This document shows positions 1 to 5,717 of a stretch of 8,266 bases of DNA, in pieces. Each line of letters begins with the position of its first letter. Position 1 is the first letter of the stretch. The DNA lies in NCBI GenBank assembly GCA_023416315.1, contig JAEZIA010000190.1, positions 1-8,266 of the forward strand. The letters run 5' to 3'. The stretch is from Actinomycetes bacterium. Lineage in GTDB: Bacteria > Actinomycetota > Actinomycetes > Mycobacteriales > Mycobacteriaceae. The notes beneath the pieces are model-generated. The model had not been told where the DNA came from, searched no databases, and saw only the letters and a list, made by a program, of their open reading frames with translations. The position numbers and the translations under genes were made by a program.

Positions 1-46
1 AACCCCCCCCCACCCCACCCGGCCCCCCCCCCGCGGGGGGGGGCCC
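1..46. repeat. C/G homopolymer tract with palindrome and G-quadruplex potential
   Basis: The first 46 bases are almost entirely C and G. There is a 9-C run (3-11), a 4-C and a 3-C run separated by single A's (13-16, 18-20), a 10-C run (23-32), then GC, a 9-G run (35-43) and CCC. The 10-C and 9-G runs are complementary around the centre at 33/34, giving a nearly loopless palindrome. Read on the minus strand, bases 32-3 give four G-runs of 10, 3, 4 and 9 separated by CC, T and T, which satisfies the canonical G-quadruplex pattern. The tract begins 20 bases past the P450 stop codon, so it could act in transcription termination. Such runs at a sequence edge are also typical of assembly or sequencing error. 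It is not a classical intrinsic terminator because no U-tract follows. Confidence 0.5.
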
Positions 47-66
47 ACGATTCGTATGTCCGGCGG

Positions 67-1431
67 TCACCAGTCGATGACGGCGACCTCTTTGCGTTCG
101 GTGATCGGACGCGCGAGACCCTGCTCGTCGCAGATCCGCTGCAAATTCTCCAGCGTCTCGTCGAGGCCGGGGCCCAGCCGGGGGCCGGGGGTGAAGTCGG
201 CGGGCAGGTGCTTCATGCCCTGGATGACCCCGATCGTCTCGTAGTGCACCGTGCCTTCCGGATCGCAGACGTAGTCGGGCATCCGATCCAAGACGGCGGT
301 CAGCATCGACTTAAATACCGTGCGCGCGACGTTCGACCCGACGCACCGATGCACACCGATGCCGAAGCTGAAGTGCCGGTTACCCTTTCGGTCCAGTATC
401 ACGTCATTGGGCTTCTCGAACACCGACGGGTCACGGTTGGCCATCGCCCACGACAGCCACAGCCGTTCGCCCTCCTTGAATCGGTGTCCCTCCAGCTCGA
501 CGTCCGCGGAGAACGTGCGCCCATCGCCGGGTGCCGGGGTGTAGTAGCGCAGGAACTCTTCGGTGGCGGGGTCCAGCAGGGTGTTCCGCTCGCGGCTGAG
601 GCGTTCCCGTTCCAGCGGATGCTCGCTGAGCCATTCCAGCGAATGCGCGGTCAGCGCGGTGGTGGTGTCGAAGCCGCCACCGATGATCAGGCCGAGATTG
701 CCGAGAATCTCCAGATCGGGCGCCGGCTCACCGTCGATGCGCAACTGCAGCAGTGCGTTGACCAGACCTGGCCGCGGATTCTCCCGGACCTCCATCATCG
801 TGGTCACCATGTCGAGACCCATCTGCCGGTTCATCTCCGCGACGCGCGGGGCATCCGGTGAGTGCTCCGGCGTGGACACCGACAAGTGGGCGGGCTCGCT
901 GTACACCGGCCACTTCTTCAGCTTGATGCCCATCATGGCAAGGGTGAGCACCGCGGGCACGATGTTGGCTAGGTCATCGACGAAGTCGATGTGCCCCGAC
1001 TCGATCTTCTCGTCGAGCGCCGCGCGAACGATCTCGTCGACGAACGGCGCCCACCGCTTGACGGCGGCGGGGGACAGGTACGGGTTCAGCGCCCCCCGGT
1101 ACGAACTGTGTTCGGGCTCATCCATTTCCAGGATTCCCCCGCGAACCACCGTGGCACGCTGGGCCTTGGGGATCGTGATGCCCTGGTAAGGTGTCTCGCC
1201 CGTCAGATCGTGGTGGTTGGAGACCGCAGGACACCGCGCCAGCTCGAAGACCTCTTTGCTGCCCGCCGCCACCCAGTGGCCGTTGTAGACATCGGTCCAC
1301 GCCATCGGGCACCGGGACTGCATCTCCTCGGTGATCTTCTCGAATTGCTGCCGATACTCCGGCGTGTGCCGATCGAAGTGGTAGGTCGGCTGCTTTCGTT
1401 CGGTGTCGTCAGTGACGTCATCGATACTCAA
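67..1431 (-). CDS. Cytochrome P450 monooxygenase
   Basis: This is a haem-thiolate monooxygenase, expected to hydroxylate a hydrophobic substrate using electrons from a ferredoxin. I chose the TTG at 1431 because AAGGGAG (1446-1440) sits 8 bases upstream. The only longer in-frame start, TTG at 1473, overlaps the ferredoxin stop and has no evident binding site. Numbering from 1431 (454 aa), it shows the C-helix motif DEPEH (104-108), the I-helix oxygen-activation motif GGGFDTTT (251-258), the ExxR motif (E292, R295) and the haem loop FSFGIGVHRCVG (354-365) with Cys363 as the iron ligand. There is no membrane anchor, as is usual for soluble bacterial P450s. At 454 aa it is longer than the usual 400-430, because of an acidic tail of about 40 residues after the core (from about 413). 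It follows the ferredoxin by 38 bases and closes the SDR-ferredoxin-P450 cluster. The CYP family cannot be assigned by eye. The family call is very secure; the substrate is unknown. Confidence 0.96.
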   Translation of the reverse strand: MSIDDVTDDTERKQPTYHFDRHTPEYRQQFEKITEEMQSRCPMAWTDVYNGHWVAAGSKEVFELARCPAVSNHHDLTGETPYQGITIPKAQRATVVRGGILEMDEPEHSSYRGALNPYLSPAAVKRWAPFVDEIVRAALDEKIESGHIDFVDDLANIVPAVLTLAMMGIKLKKWPVYSEPAHLSVSTPEHSPDAPRVAEMNRQMGLDMVTTMMEVRENPRPGLVNALLQLRIDGEPAPDLEILGNLGLIIGGGFDTTTALTAHSLEWLSEHPLERERLSRERNTLLDPATEEFLRYYTPAPGDGRTFSADVELEGHRFKEGERLWLSWAMANRDPSVFEKPNDVILDRKGNRHFSFGIGVHRCVGSNVARTVFKSMLTAVLDRMPDYVCDPEGTVHYETIGVIQGMKHLPADFTPGPRLGPGLDETLENLQRICDEQGLARPITERKEVAVIDW

Positions 1432-1469
1432 GGCATTGTCTCCCTTGATGTTTAGGGGGCAATTGAAGA

Positions 1470-1667
1470 TCAATCCTCGTCGATGAGGATCGCTTGTTCA
1501 GGACAGGACTGTGCGGCTTCGCGCACGGCGTCGATCTGGTCGGGCGGGACCAGCTCGGTAACTGCTGACGAACTGCCGTCGATATCGTTGAGCTCGAACA
1601 TGTCTGGCGCGATCATCGCGCACAGGGTGTGCCCCTGGCACCGCTCCTGGTCAACCCGAACCTTCAC
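1470..1667 (-). CDS. 3Fe-4S ferredoxin, P450 redox partner
   Basis: This small (65 aa) acidic iron-sulfur protein probably delivers electrons to the adjacent P450. The GTG at 1667 is preferred because AAAGGG (1678-1673) lies 5 bases upstream and the protein then begins MKVRVDQERC, the normal start for this family. The cysteine pattern is C10-x2-H13-x2-C16 ... C55-P56. Three cysteines, with histidine where a 4Fe-4S ferredoxin has its second cysteine, is the mark of the actinobacterial single-cluster ferredoxins encoded beside P450s. It follows the SDR after 31 bases and precedes the P450 by 38 bases. No ferredoxin reductase gene is visible in the window, so electrons must come from a reductase encoded elsewhere. 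A longer in-frame reading upstream runs into the SDR gene and is unlikely to be translated. Confidence 0.93.
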   Translation of the reverse strand: MKVRVDQERCQGHTLCAMIAPDMFELNDIDGSSSAVTELVPPDQIDAVREAAQSCPEQAILIDED

Positions 1668-1698
1668 GGATTCCCTTTCAGATCTCTTGAATTGGTGT

Positions 1699-2559
1699 CT
1701 AGACGTGGTAGTCGTACCACTTGAGGTAGCCACCTGCGTCGACGCGCAGCTGCATGCCGGTGACGTAGCGGGCCTCCTCGGACGCCAGCCACAGCACGGC
1801 GTTGCTGATGTCCAGTGGCTCGACGAAGTTGACCTTCATCGCCTGCTGAACGCCGAAGACCGGTTCGGCATCGGCGCGGGTCGGGTGCTCGAGGTCCGGG
1901 CGGAACGACCGGTACATCGGCTCGCTCTGCAGCATGTCGGTGTTGCAGTTGGTCGGATGCACCACGTTGGCCCGAATCCCGCGCACCGCAAGCTCGGTCG
2001 CGAGATCGTGCACGTAGTTCGACAGCAGCCGCTTGGCGACCATGTATGCCATGCCGCCGGGGTCGCCGCCGGGATTGGCTTTCTGGTGGGCGTCCATGAG
2101 CGCGGCGGTCGAACCCGTCGCGATGATCGAGGCGCCCTCGGAAAGATGGGGGAGCGCCACCTGGATCGCGTTGATGGTGCCGATCAGGTTGGTGTTGATG
2201 ACGTCGCACCACGCCTGCAGCGGCGGCTCGCCCTTCATTCCGGCGATTCCGGCCTGCGCCACGACGATGTCGACCTTGCCGAACTCGGCCAGACCCTGAT
2301 CGAGCGCTGCCTTGAGCTCGCCGGCCTCACGCACATCGGCCTGCACGGTGACGATGCCGCGGCCGGTCTTCTTGACCAGTTCGGCGGTCTCATCGAGGTC
2401 CTCCGGGGTGGCCATCGTGTAACCGATGGACTCGATGTCCTTGCACAAGTCGACAGCGATGATGTCGGCGCCCTCTTCGGCCAGCCGCAGGGCATGGCTA
2501 CGGCCCTGCCCGCGCGCGGCGCCGGTGATGAAAGCAACCTTGCCCTGGACTCGTCCCAC
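1699..2559 (-). CDS. SDR family oxidoreductase, mycofactocin-dependent type
   Basis: This predicted NAD-type alcohol/carbonyl oxidoreductase (286 aa) belongs to the classical short-chain dehydrogenases. It starts at GTG 2559, with GAGG (2570-2567) 7 bases upstream. Visible motifs are the nucleotide-binding TGAARGQG (12-19), Asp37 at the end of the second strand (NAD rather than NADP preference), Asp75, Asn124 and the catalytic Ser150, Tyr172 and Lys176 (YMVAK). The usual NNAG motif reads AQAG (101-104). The GAARGQGRSHA start, the stretch between about 39 and 55 after the second strand, and the Gly/Pro-rich insert before the catalytic tyrosine match the mycofactocin-coupled SDR subfamily, whose members hold NAD tightly and pass electrons to mycofactocin. 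No mycofactocin biosynthesis gene is in the window. As first full-size gene of the cluster it may oxidise an alcohol made by the P450. SDR membership is certain; mycofactocin dependence is inferred from sequence style. Confidence 0.93.
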   Translation of the reverse strand: MGRVQGKVAFITGAARGQGRSHALRLAEEGADIIAVDLCKDIESIGYTMATPEDLDETAELVKKTGRGIVTVQADVREAGELKAALDQGLAEFGKVDIVVAQAGIAGMKGEPPLQAWCDVINTNLIGTINAIQVALPHLSEGASIIATGSTAALMDAHQKANPGGDPGGMAYMVAKRLLSNYVHDLATELAVRGIRANVVHPTNCNTDMLQSEPMYRSFRPDLEHPTRADAEPVFGVQQAMKVNFVEPLDISNAVLWLASEEARYVTGMQLRVDAGGYLKWYDYHV

Positions 2560-2600
2560 AGGTCTTCCTCTCTGTTGTCTATCGCGAATTTGGGTGGCGC

Positions 2601-2678
2601 TCAGGTGTTGCGCGGGTTGGCGACATAGAAGTCAGACTCGGCGCCCACGCCGCCGCCCGTTACCGACGCCGTCTTCAC
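2601..2678 (-). CDS. Candidate small ORF in SDR leader (25 aa)
   Basis: This possible micro-protein of 25 residues starts at GTG 2678 and ends at TGA 2601, 41 bases before the SDR start. Its start overlaps the stop of the preceding mini-ORF in a GTGA arrangement. GGAG lies 7 bases upstream of the GTG. By my count 21 of its 24 codons after the start end in G or C, as in real genes of this genome. The C-terminal part reads ESDFYVANPRNT; the N-terminal half is glycine-rich. I do not recognise it. It could be a leader peptide controlling the SDR cluster, a small conserved protein, or chance. There is no transmembrane segment and no cysteine. Confidence 0.35.
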   Translation of the reverse strand: MKTASVTGGGVGAESDFYVANPRNT

Positions 2679-2773
2679 CGGCAGTCTCCGTAAGGGTCGA
2701 GAAACGCCGGATTCGCCTCACCACGGCGTCCGCTTCCGGTAGCGTCGCCGATCCAACCGATCTCGGATGTCAA
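2675..2773 (-). CDS. Candidate small ORF in SDR leader (32 aa)
   Basis: This possible 32-residue peptide starts at TTG 2773, with GAAAGG (2786-2781) 7 bases upstream, and ends at TGA 2675. It begins MTSEIGWIGDATG and ends NPAFLDPYGDCR, with one cysteine next to last. G/C third-position use is moderate, about 65 percent, lower than in the neighbouring mini-ORF. The end overlaps the start of the 25-aa mini-ORF, which would allow translational coupling. If the proposed minus-strand promoter is right, this would be the first start codon on the SDR-ferredoxin-P450 transcript, about 17 bases from its 5' end. I do not recognise the peptide, and the TTG start weakens the case. The same frame stays open far upstream, but that part is antisense to the aldehyde dehydrogenase gene. 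Confidence 0.27.
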   Translation of the reverse strand: MTSEIGWIGDATGSGRRGEANPAFLDPYGDCR

Positions 2774-2790
2774 GAATCGCCCTTTCTGAT

Positions 2791-2798
2791 ATGAGAAC
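2791..2798. promoter_or_regulatory. Third ATGAGAAC half-site at the minus-strand promoter
   Basis: This exact ATGAGAAC matches the half-site of the 41-bp dyad at 2925-2965. It sits in the sequence GAGA-N7-TCTC (2793-2807), a short imperfect palindrome. Its place next to the candidate minus-strand -10 box suggests that one regulator acts on both divergent promoters. It resembles the AGAAC half of KstR-type sites but lacks the full AAC-NN-GTT core. Confidence 0.4.
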
Positions 2799-2826
2799 GC
2801 TACTCTCGGTGTGATCAATTTCGCAA
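2797..2826 (-). promoter_or_regulatory. Candidate promoter for SDR-ferredoxin-P450 cluster
   Basis: On the minus strand TTGCGA (2826-2821) and TAGCGT (2802-2797) are separated by 18 bases. They match the TTGACA consensus at 4 of 6 positions and the mycobacterial TANNNT -10 pattern. Transcription would start near 2790, leaving a leader of about 230 bases before the SDR GTG. A copy of the ATGAGAAC half-site (2791-2798) overlaps the -10 and start-site region. This is a weak match and other placements are possible, such as TTGATC at 2818-2813 with a -10 near 2794-2789. Confidence 0.35.
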
Positions 2827-2848
2827 GACACTTCGGCGCAATGTGTCT
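2826..2848. promoter_or_regulatory. Inverted repeat AGACAC-N11-GTGTCT, candidate operator
   Basis: A perfect 6-bp inverted repeat, AGACAC (2826-2831) and GTGTCT (2843-2848), is separated by 11 bases. Its size of 23 bp suits a dimeric TetR- or GntR-type regulator. It abuts the proposed minus-strand -35 box and lies about 75 bases upstream of the plus-strand promoter. It is unrelated in sequence to the ATGAGAAC motif, so it may mark a second regulator. A 6-bp repeat can arise by chance. Confidence 0.3.
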
Positions 2849-2920
2849 AACTGCAGAGATGCTGTGCCGCACGGCCACCGCGGGTCGCGAGGAGGGTGTG
2901 ACGCGTTCCACGAAGGCCGC

Positions 2921-2948
2921 TTGAGTTCTCATCGGCCGAATGTATGAT
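2921..2948 (+). promoter_or_regulatory. Candidate promoter of aldehyde dehydrogenase-mce operon
   Basis: TTGAGT (2921-2926) and TATGAT (2943-2948) are separated by 16 bases. The -10 matches TATAAT at 5 of 6 positions and the -35 matches TTGACA at 4 of 6. Transcription would begin near 2955, giving a leader of about 40 bases before the ATG at 2996. The dyad at 2925-2965 covers the whole element from the -35 to just past the expected start site, which fits repression by occlusion of RNA polymerase. Confidence 0.55.
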
Positions 2949-2965
2949 TCGCCGGAGATGAGAAC
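2925..2965. promoter_or_regulatory. 41-bp dyad operator over the plus-strand promoter
   Basis: Exact 9-bp outer arms GTTCTCATC (2925-2933) and GATGAGAAC (2957-2965) are inverted about position 2945. Inside them CGAAT (2937-2941) and ATTCG (2947-2951) form a second inverted pair centred at 2944. Together they make a long dyad with the TATGAT -10 box at its middle. This layout suggests a repressor, perhaps of TetR type binding as paired dimers. No regulator gene is in the window to pair with it. Confidence 0.55.
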
Positions 2966-2995
2966 CGAGTTATCGACCCACTGGAGGAGTTGCTG

Positions 2996-4498
2996 ATGCC
3001 GGTCCAGGACACGTCGGCAACCATCGCGAGCCAGGCGCAAGCGGAGGAAAGCCAGGTGTCCGAGCGGCACATGCTGATCGACGGCCAGCTGGTCGGTGCC
3101 GGAGAGGTCTACCCGTCCATCAATCCGGCCAATGGTGCGGTCGTGGGCAACGCCCCCAATGCCGACGTGGCCGACGCCGAGCGGGCGATCGCCGCCGCCC
3201 GACAGGCCTTCGACACCACCGACTGGTCGACGAATGTCGAACTGCGAATCCGATGCCTTGAGCAGCTGCACAACGCGCTCGTGGAGCACAGCGACGAGCT
3301 GCGCGCGCTGACGATCGCCGAAGTCGGCGCCACCAAAGCCCTGACCGAGAGCGCCCAGCTCGACGACCCGATTCGGATCGTCGGGTATTACGCGAACCTG
3401 CTGAAGACGTACCCGATGAGCGAAGACCTCGGCGAGATCGAGAGCCGCGGGCAGCGCCACCACCGATGGGTGGAGAAGGAAGCCGCCGGTGTGGTGGCCG
3501 CGATCATCGCTTACAACTATCCGAACCAGTTGGCACTGGCCAAGCTCGGTCCCTCGCTGGCGGCCGGCTGCACGGTGGTGCTCAAGGCCGCGCCGGACAC
3601 TCCGCTGACCACGCTGGCCCTCGGCGAGGTGATCGCGAAGTACACCGACATCCCGGCCGGTGTCGTCAACGTGATCAGCTCCACCGATGCCGCGGTCGGT
3701 GCCGCGCTGACCACCAGCCCGGATGTTGACGTCGTGACCTTTACCGGGTCGACGGCCACCGGGCGCAAGATCATGGCGGCGGCCAGCGACACCATCAAGA
3801 AGGTGTTCCTCGAGCTCGGCGGCAAGTCGGCCATGATCGTGCTCGATGATGCCGACTTCAACACCTGCGCGATGATGGCGGCGTTCATGATCTGCTCGCA
3901 CGCCGGCCAGGGTTGCGCGATCACGACCCGGCTGCTGGTGCCCCGCACCCACCACGACGAGATCGTCGAGCTGGTCAAGAACTTCATGGGGATGGTCCGT
4001 TATGGCGACCCGGCCGACCCGGCCACCTATATGGGGCCGCTGATCAACGACACTGCGCGTGACAAGGTCCACAGTATGGTCCAGCGGGCGGTGGCCGCGG
4101 GCGCGACTGTGGTCACCGGTGGCAGGAAAGTCGAAGGGCCGGGCTTCTTCTATGAGCCGACGCTGATCACCGGAGTCGACCCCGACAGCGAGCTCGCCCA
4201 GGAGGAGATCTTCGGACCGGTGCTGGCCGTGATCGCTTACGACGATGACGACGACGCGGTGCGGATCGCCAACAACTCCATCTACGGGCTCAGCGGTGGC
4301 GTGTTCGGTGGCGATGACCGGGCACTCGCGATCGCCCGCCGGATTCGGACCGGCACGATGGGCATCAACGGCGGCAACTACTTCGGCCCGGACAGCCCCT
4401 TCGGCGGCTACAAGCAGTCCGGTGTCGGCCGTGAGATGGGTGTGGCCGGCCTTGAGGAGTTCCTCGAGCGCAAGACCCTCGCGACGGTCGTGTCGTGA
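2996..4498 (+). CDS. NAD(P)-dependent aldehyde dehydrogenase
   Basis: This 500-aa ALDH-superfamily enzyme oxidises an aldehyde to the acid. ATG 2996 is preceded by GGAGGAG (2983-2989) with 6-base spacing. A second in-frame start, GTG 3056, also has GGAGG 8 bases upstream and would drop a 20-residue polar extension. Motifs numbered from 2996 are YNYPN with the oxyanion Asn174, Lys197, the Rossmann turn GSTATG (251-256), the general base Glu273 in LELGGK, the nucleophile Cys307 in GQGC, Glu404 in EEIFGP and PFGGYKQSG (468-476). All catalytic residues are present, so it should be active. It is the first gene of the plus-strand operon and its stop overlaps the CoA-transferase start by 4 bases (GTGA). 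It may act on an aldehyde made by the divergent P450 and SDR. The substrate is unknown. Confidence 0.96.
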   Translation: MPVQDTSATIASQAQAEESQVSERHMLIDGQLVGAGEVYPSINPANGAVVGNAPNADVADAERAIAAARQAFDTTDWSTNVELRIRCLEQLHNALVEHSDELRALTIAEVGATKALTESAQLDDPIRIVGYYANLLKTYPMSEDLGEIESRGQRHHRWVEKEAAGVVAAIIAYNYPNQLALAKLGPSLAAGCTVVLKAAPDTPLTTLALGEVIAKYTDIPAGVVNVISSTDAAVGAALTTSPDVDVVTFTGSTATGRKIMAAASDTIKKVFLELGGKSAMIVLDDADFNTCAMMAAFMICSHAGQGCAITTRLLVPRTHHDEIVELVKNFMGMVRYGDPADPATYMGPLINDTARDKVHSMVQRAVAAGATVVTGGRKVEGPGFFYEPTLITGVDPDSELAQEEIFGPVLAVIAYDDDDDAVRIANNSIYGLSGGVFGGDDRALAIARRIRTGTMGINGGNYFGPDSPFGGYKQSGVGREMGVAGLEEFLERKTLATVVS

Positions 4499-5700
4499 GG
4501 CCGCTCGACGGGGTCCGCATCCTCGAGGTCGCGATGTACGGCTTCGTGCCGTCGTGCGGTGCGGTGCTGCGCGAGTGGGGCGCCGAGGTCATCAAGGTCG
4601 AGCACGCGGTGACCGGCGACCCGCAGCGCGGATTGCGTCAGACCGGGCCGTTGCGGGTCGAGGGCGACCCGAATCCCAATGTGGAACATGCCAATCGGGG
4701 CAAGCGCAGCATCGGCCTGGACATGTCCGTGCCGGAGGGCAAAGAGGTGCTCTTGGAGCTCGTCCGCCGGTCGGATGTGTTCTTGACCAGCTTCCTTCCC
4801 GGCCACCGCAAGAAGTTCGGGATCGACGTCGACGACATCCGCGCGGTGAACCCGAAGATCATCTACGCGCGCGGCAGCGCTTTCGGGCCGCGCGGGCAGG
4901 AGGCGGAAAAGGGCGGCTATGACATGACCGCGTTCTGGTGCCGGGCCGGGACCGCGGCCACGATCACGCCGCCGGGAACCGAGGGCATGATCGCTCCGCC
5001 CGGCCCCGCCTACGGCGACACGATCTCCGGCACCAACCTGGCCGGCGGAATCGCGGCAGCGTTGTTCCAGCGCGAGCGCACCGGAGAACCGTCGGTGGTC
5101 GACGTGTCGCTGCTCGGCAGTGGCCTGTGGGCGATGGGACACACCATCGCCTTGACCCAGCACCTCGGTGAGCGGCTGGTGTCCCCGGTGCCCGGCGTGC
5201 ACGGCTCACCTATCAACCCGCTTGTCGGCCTCTACGAGACGGCCGACGGCCGCTACATCTCGTTCGTGATGATGCAGCCGACCAAGTTCTGGGCCGACGT
5301 CTGCCGACACATGGACATCACCGAGTACATCGAAGACCCCCGCTTCGCCAGCGCCGAGCAGATCGCAGAGCACACCGCCGACGCCGTTGAAATCCTCGGT
5401 AAGGCGATGGCCACGCGCACCCTGTCGGAGTGGTCGACGCGGTTCGCCACGCTGGCCGGACCGTGGGCGCCGGTCCAGGACACCCTGCAGGCCGCGGCCG
5501 ACGCCCAGGTGCGCGCCAACGAATACCTGGTGAAGGCAGGGGAGTTGGAGCTGGTGTCCAACCCCGTGCAGTTCGACGTCGCCGCACCGCAGAGCGGGCC
5601 GGCGCCGGGCTTCGCCGAGCAGACCGACGAGATTCTCGAAGAGCTCGGTTTGGACTGGGACCGCATCATCGAACTCAAGACCGCCGGCGCGGTCACCTAG
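4495..5700 (+). CDS. CaiB/BaiF family class III CoA-transferase
   Basis: This 401-aa family III CoA-transferase moves CoA between carboxylic acids, or in some members racemises 2-methylacyl-CoA. GTG 4495 overlaps the aldehyde dehydrogenase stop in GTGA, and the protein begins MRPLDGVRILEV, the standard start for this family. It shows LREWGAEVIKVE (25-36), NRGKRSIGLDM (67-77) and a GGYD segment with Asp143, which aligns with the aspartate that forms the acyl anhydride in the family. Length is typical. Placed directly after an aldehyde dehydrogenase, it would activate the acid product as a CoA thioester without ATP. An alpha-methylacyl-CoA racemase role is possible if the substrate has methyl-branched chains, as sterol side chains do. 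Family assignment is firm; donor and acceptor are unknown. Confidence 0.94.
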   Translation: MRPLDGVRILEVAMYGFVPSCGAVLREWGAEVIKVEHAVTGDPQRGLRQTGPLRVEGDPNPNVEHANRGKRSIGLDMSVPEGKEVLLELVRRSDVFLTSFLPGHRKKFGIDVDDIRAVNPKIIYARGSAFGPRGQEAEKGGYDMTAFWCRAGTAATITPPGTEGMIAPPGPAYGDTISGTNLAGGIAAALFQRERTGEPSVVDVSLLGSGLWAMGHTIALTQHLGERLVSPVPGVHGSPINPLVGLYETADGRYISFVMMQPTKFWADVCRHMDITEYIEDPRFASAEQIAEHTADAVEILGKAMATRTLSEWSTRFATLAGPWAPVQDTLQAAADAQVRANEYLVKAGELELVSNPVQFDVAAPQSGPAPGFAEQTDEILEELGLDWDRIIELKTAGAVT

Positions 5701-5717
5701 GTCGCGCCGGAGAACTC

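Larger units (their letters stand above)
2560..2995. other. Divergent intergenic control region
   Basis: These 436 bases separate two divergent clusters. The left part (2560-2780) is GC-rich and would be the leader of the minus-strand transcript, holding the two mini-ORFs. The right part (2781-2970) is less GC-rich and carries the two candidate promoters, three copies of an ATGAGAAC half-site and a separate AGACAC/GTGTCT inverted repeat. I see no tRNA, insertion sequence or terminator in it, and no regulator gene lies in the window. Confidence 0.7.

Noticed and set aside
208..861. Plus-strand open frames opposite the P450 gene
   Set aside because: The P450 haem, ExxR and I-helix motifs fix the coding strand; these frames have no motif or ribosome binding site support.
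1483..2628. Long plus-strand open frame opposite the ferredoxin and SDR genes
   Set aside because: It is antisense to two genes with clear motifs, its product has no recognisable family and a His/Val/Gly/Arg composition typical of antisense frames in high-GC DNA, and it has no convincing start.
2898..2924. Eight-codon ORF (GTG ACG CGT ... TGA) after GAGGAGG
   Set aside because: The start is only 2 bases from the GGAGG, and the ORF lies upstream of the candidate promoter, so it would not be on the transcript.
2957..2977. Full KstR operator near the aldehyde dehydrogenase
   Set aside because: AAC and GTT occur as AAC-CGA-GTT, with three bases between instead of two, and the outer T/A positions do not fit the TNNAACNNGTTNNA pattern, so only half-site resemblance is claimed.
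2774..4072. Long minus-strand open frame opposite the aldehyde dehydrogenase, continuous with the 32-codon mini-ORF
   Set aside because: It is antisense to a well-supported enzyme and shows no domain. Only its last 33 codons lie in intergenic DNA, and I list that end separately as a weak candidate.
5430..5717. Extended start for the HMGCS/DUF35 gene inside the CoA-transferase gene
   Set aside because: The extra residues are Arg/Gly-rich out-of-frame reading of the CoA-transferase; ATG 5718 has its own ribosome binding site and begins the recognisable fold.
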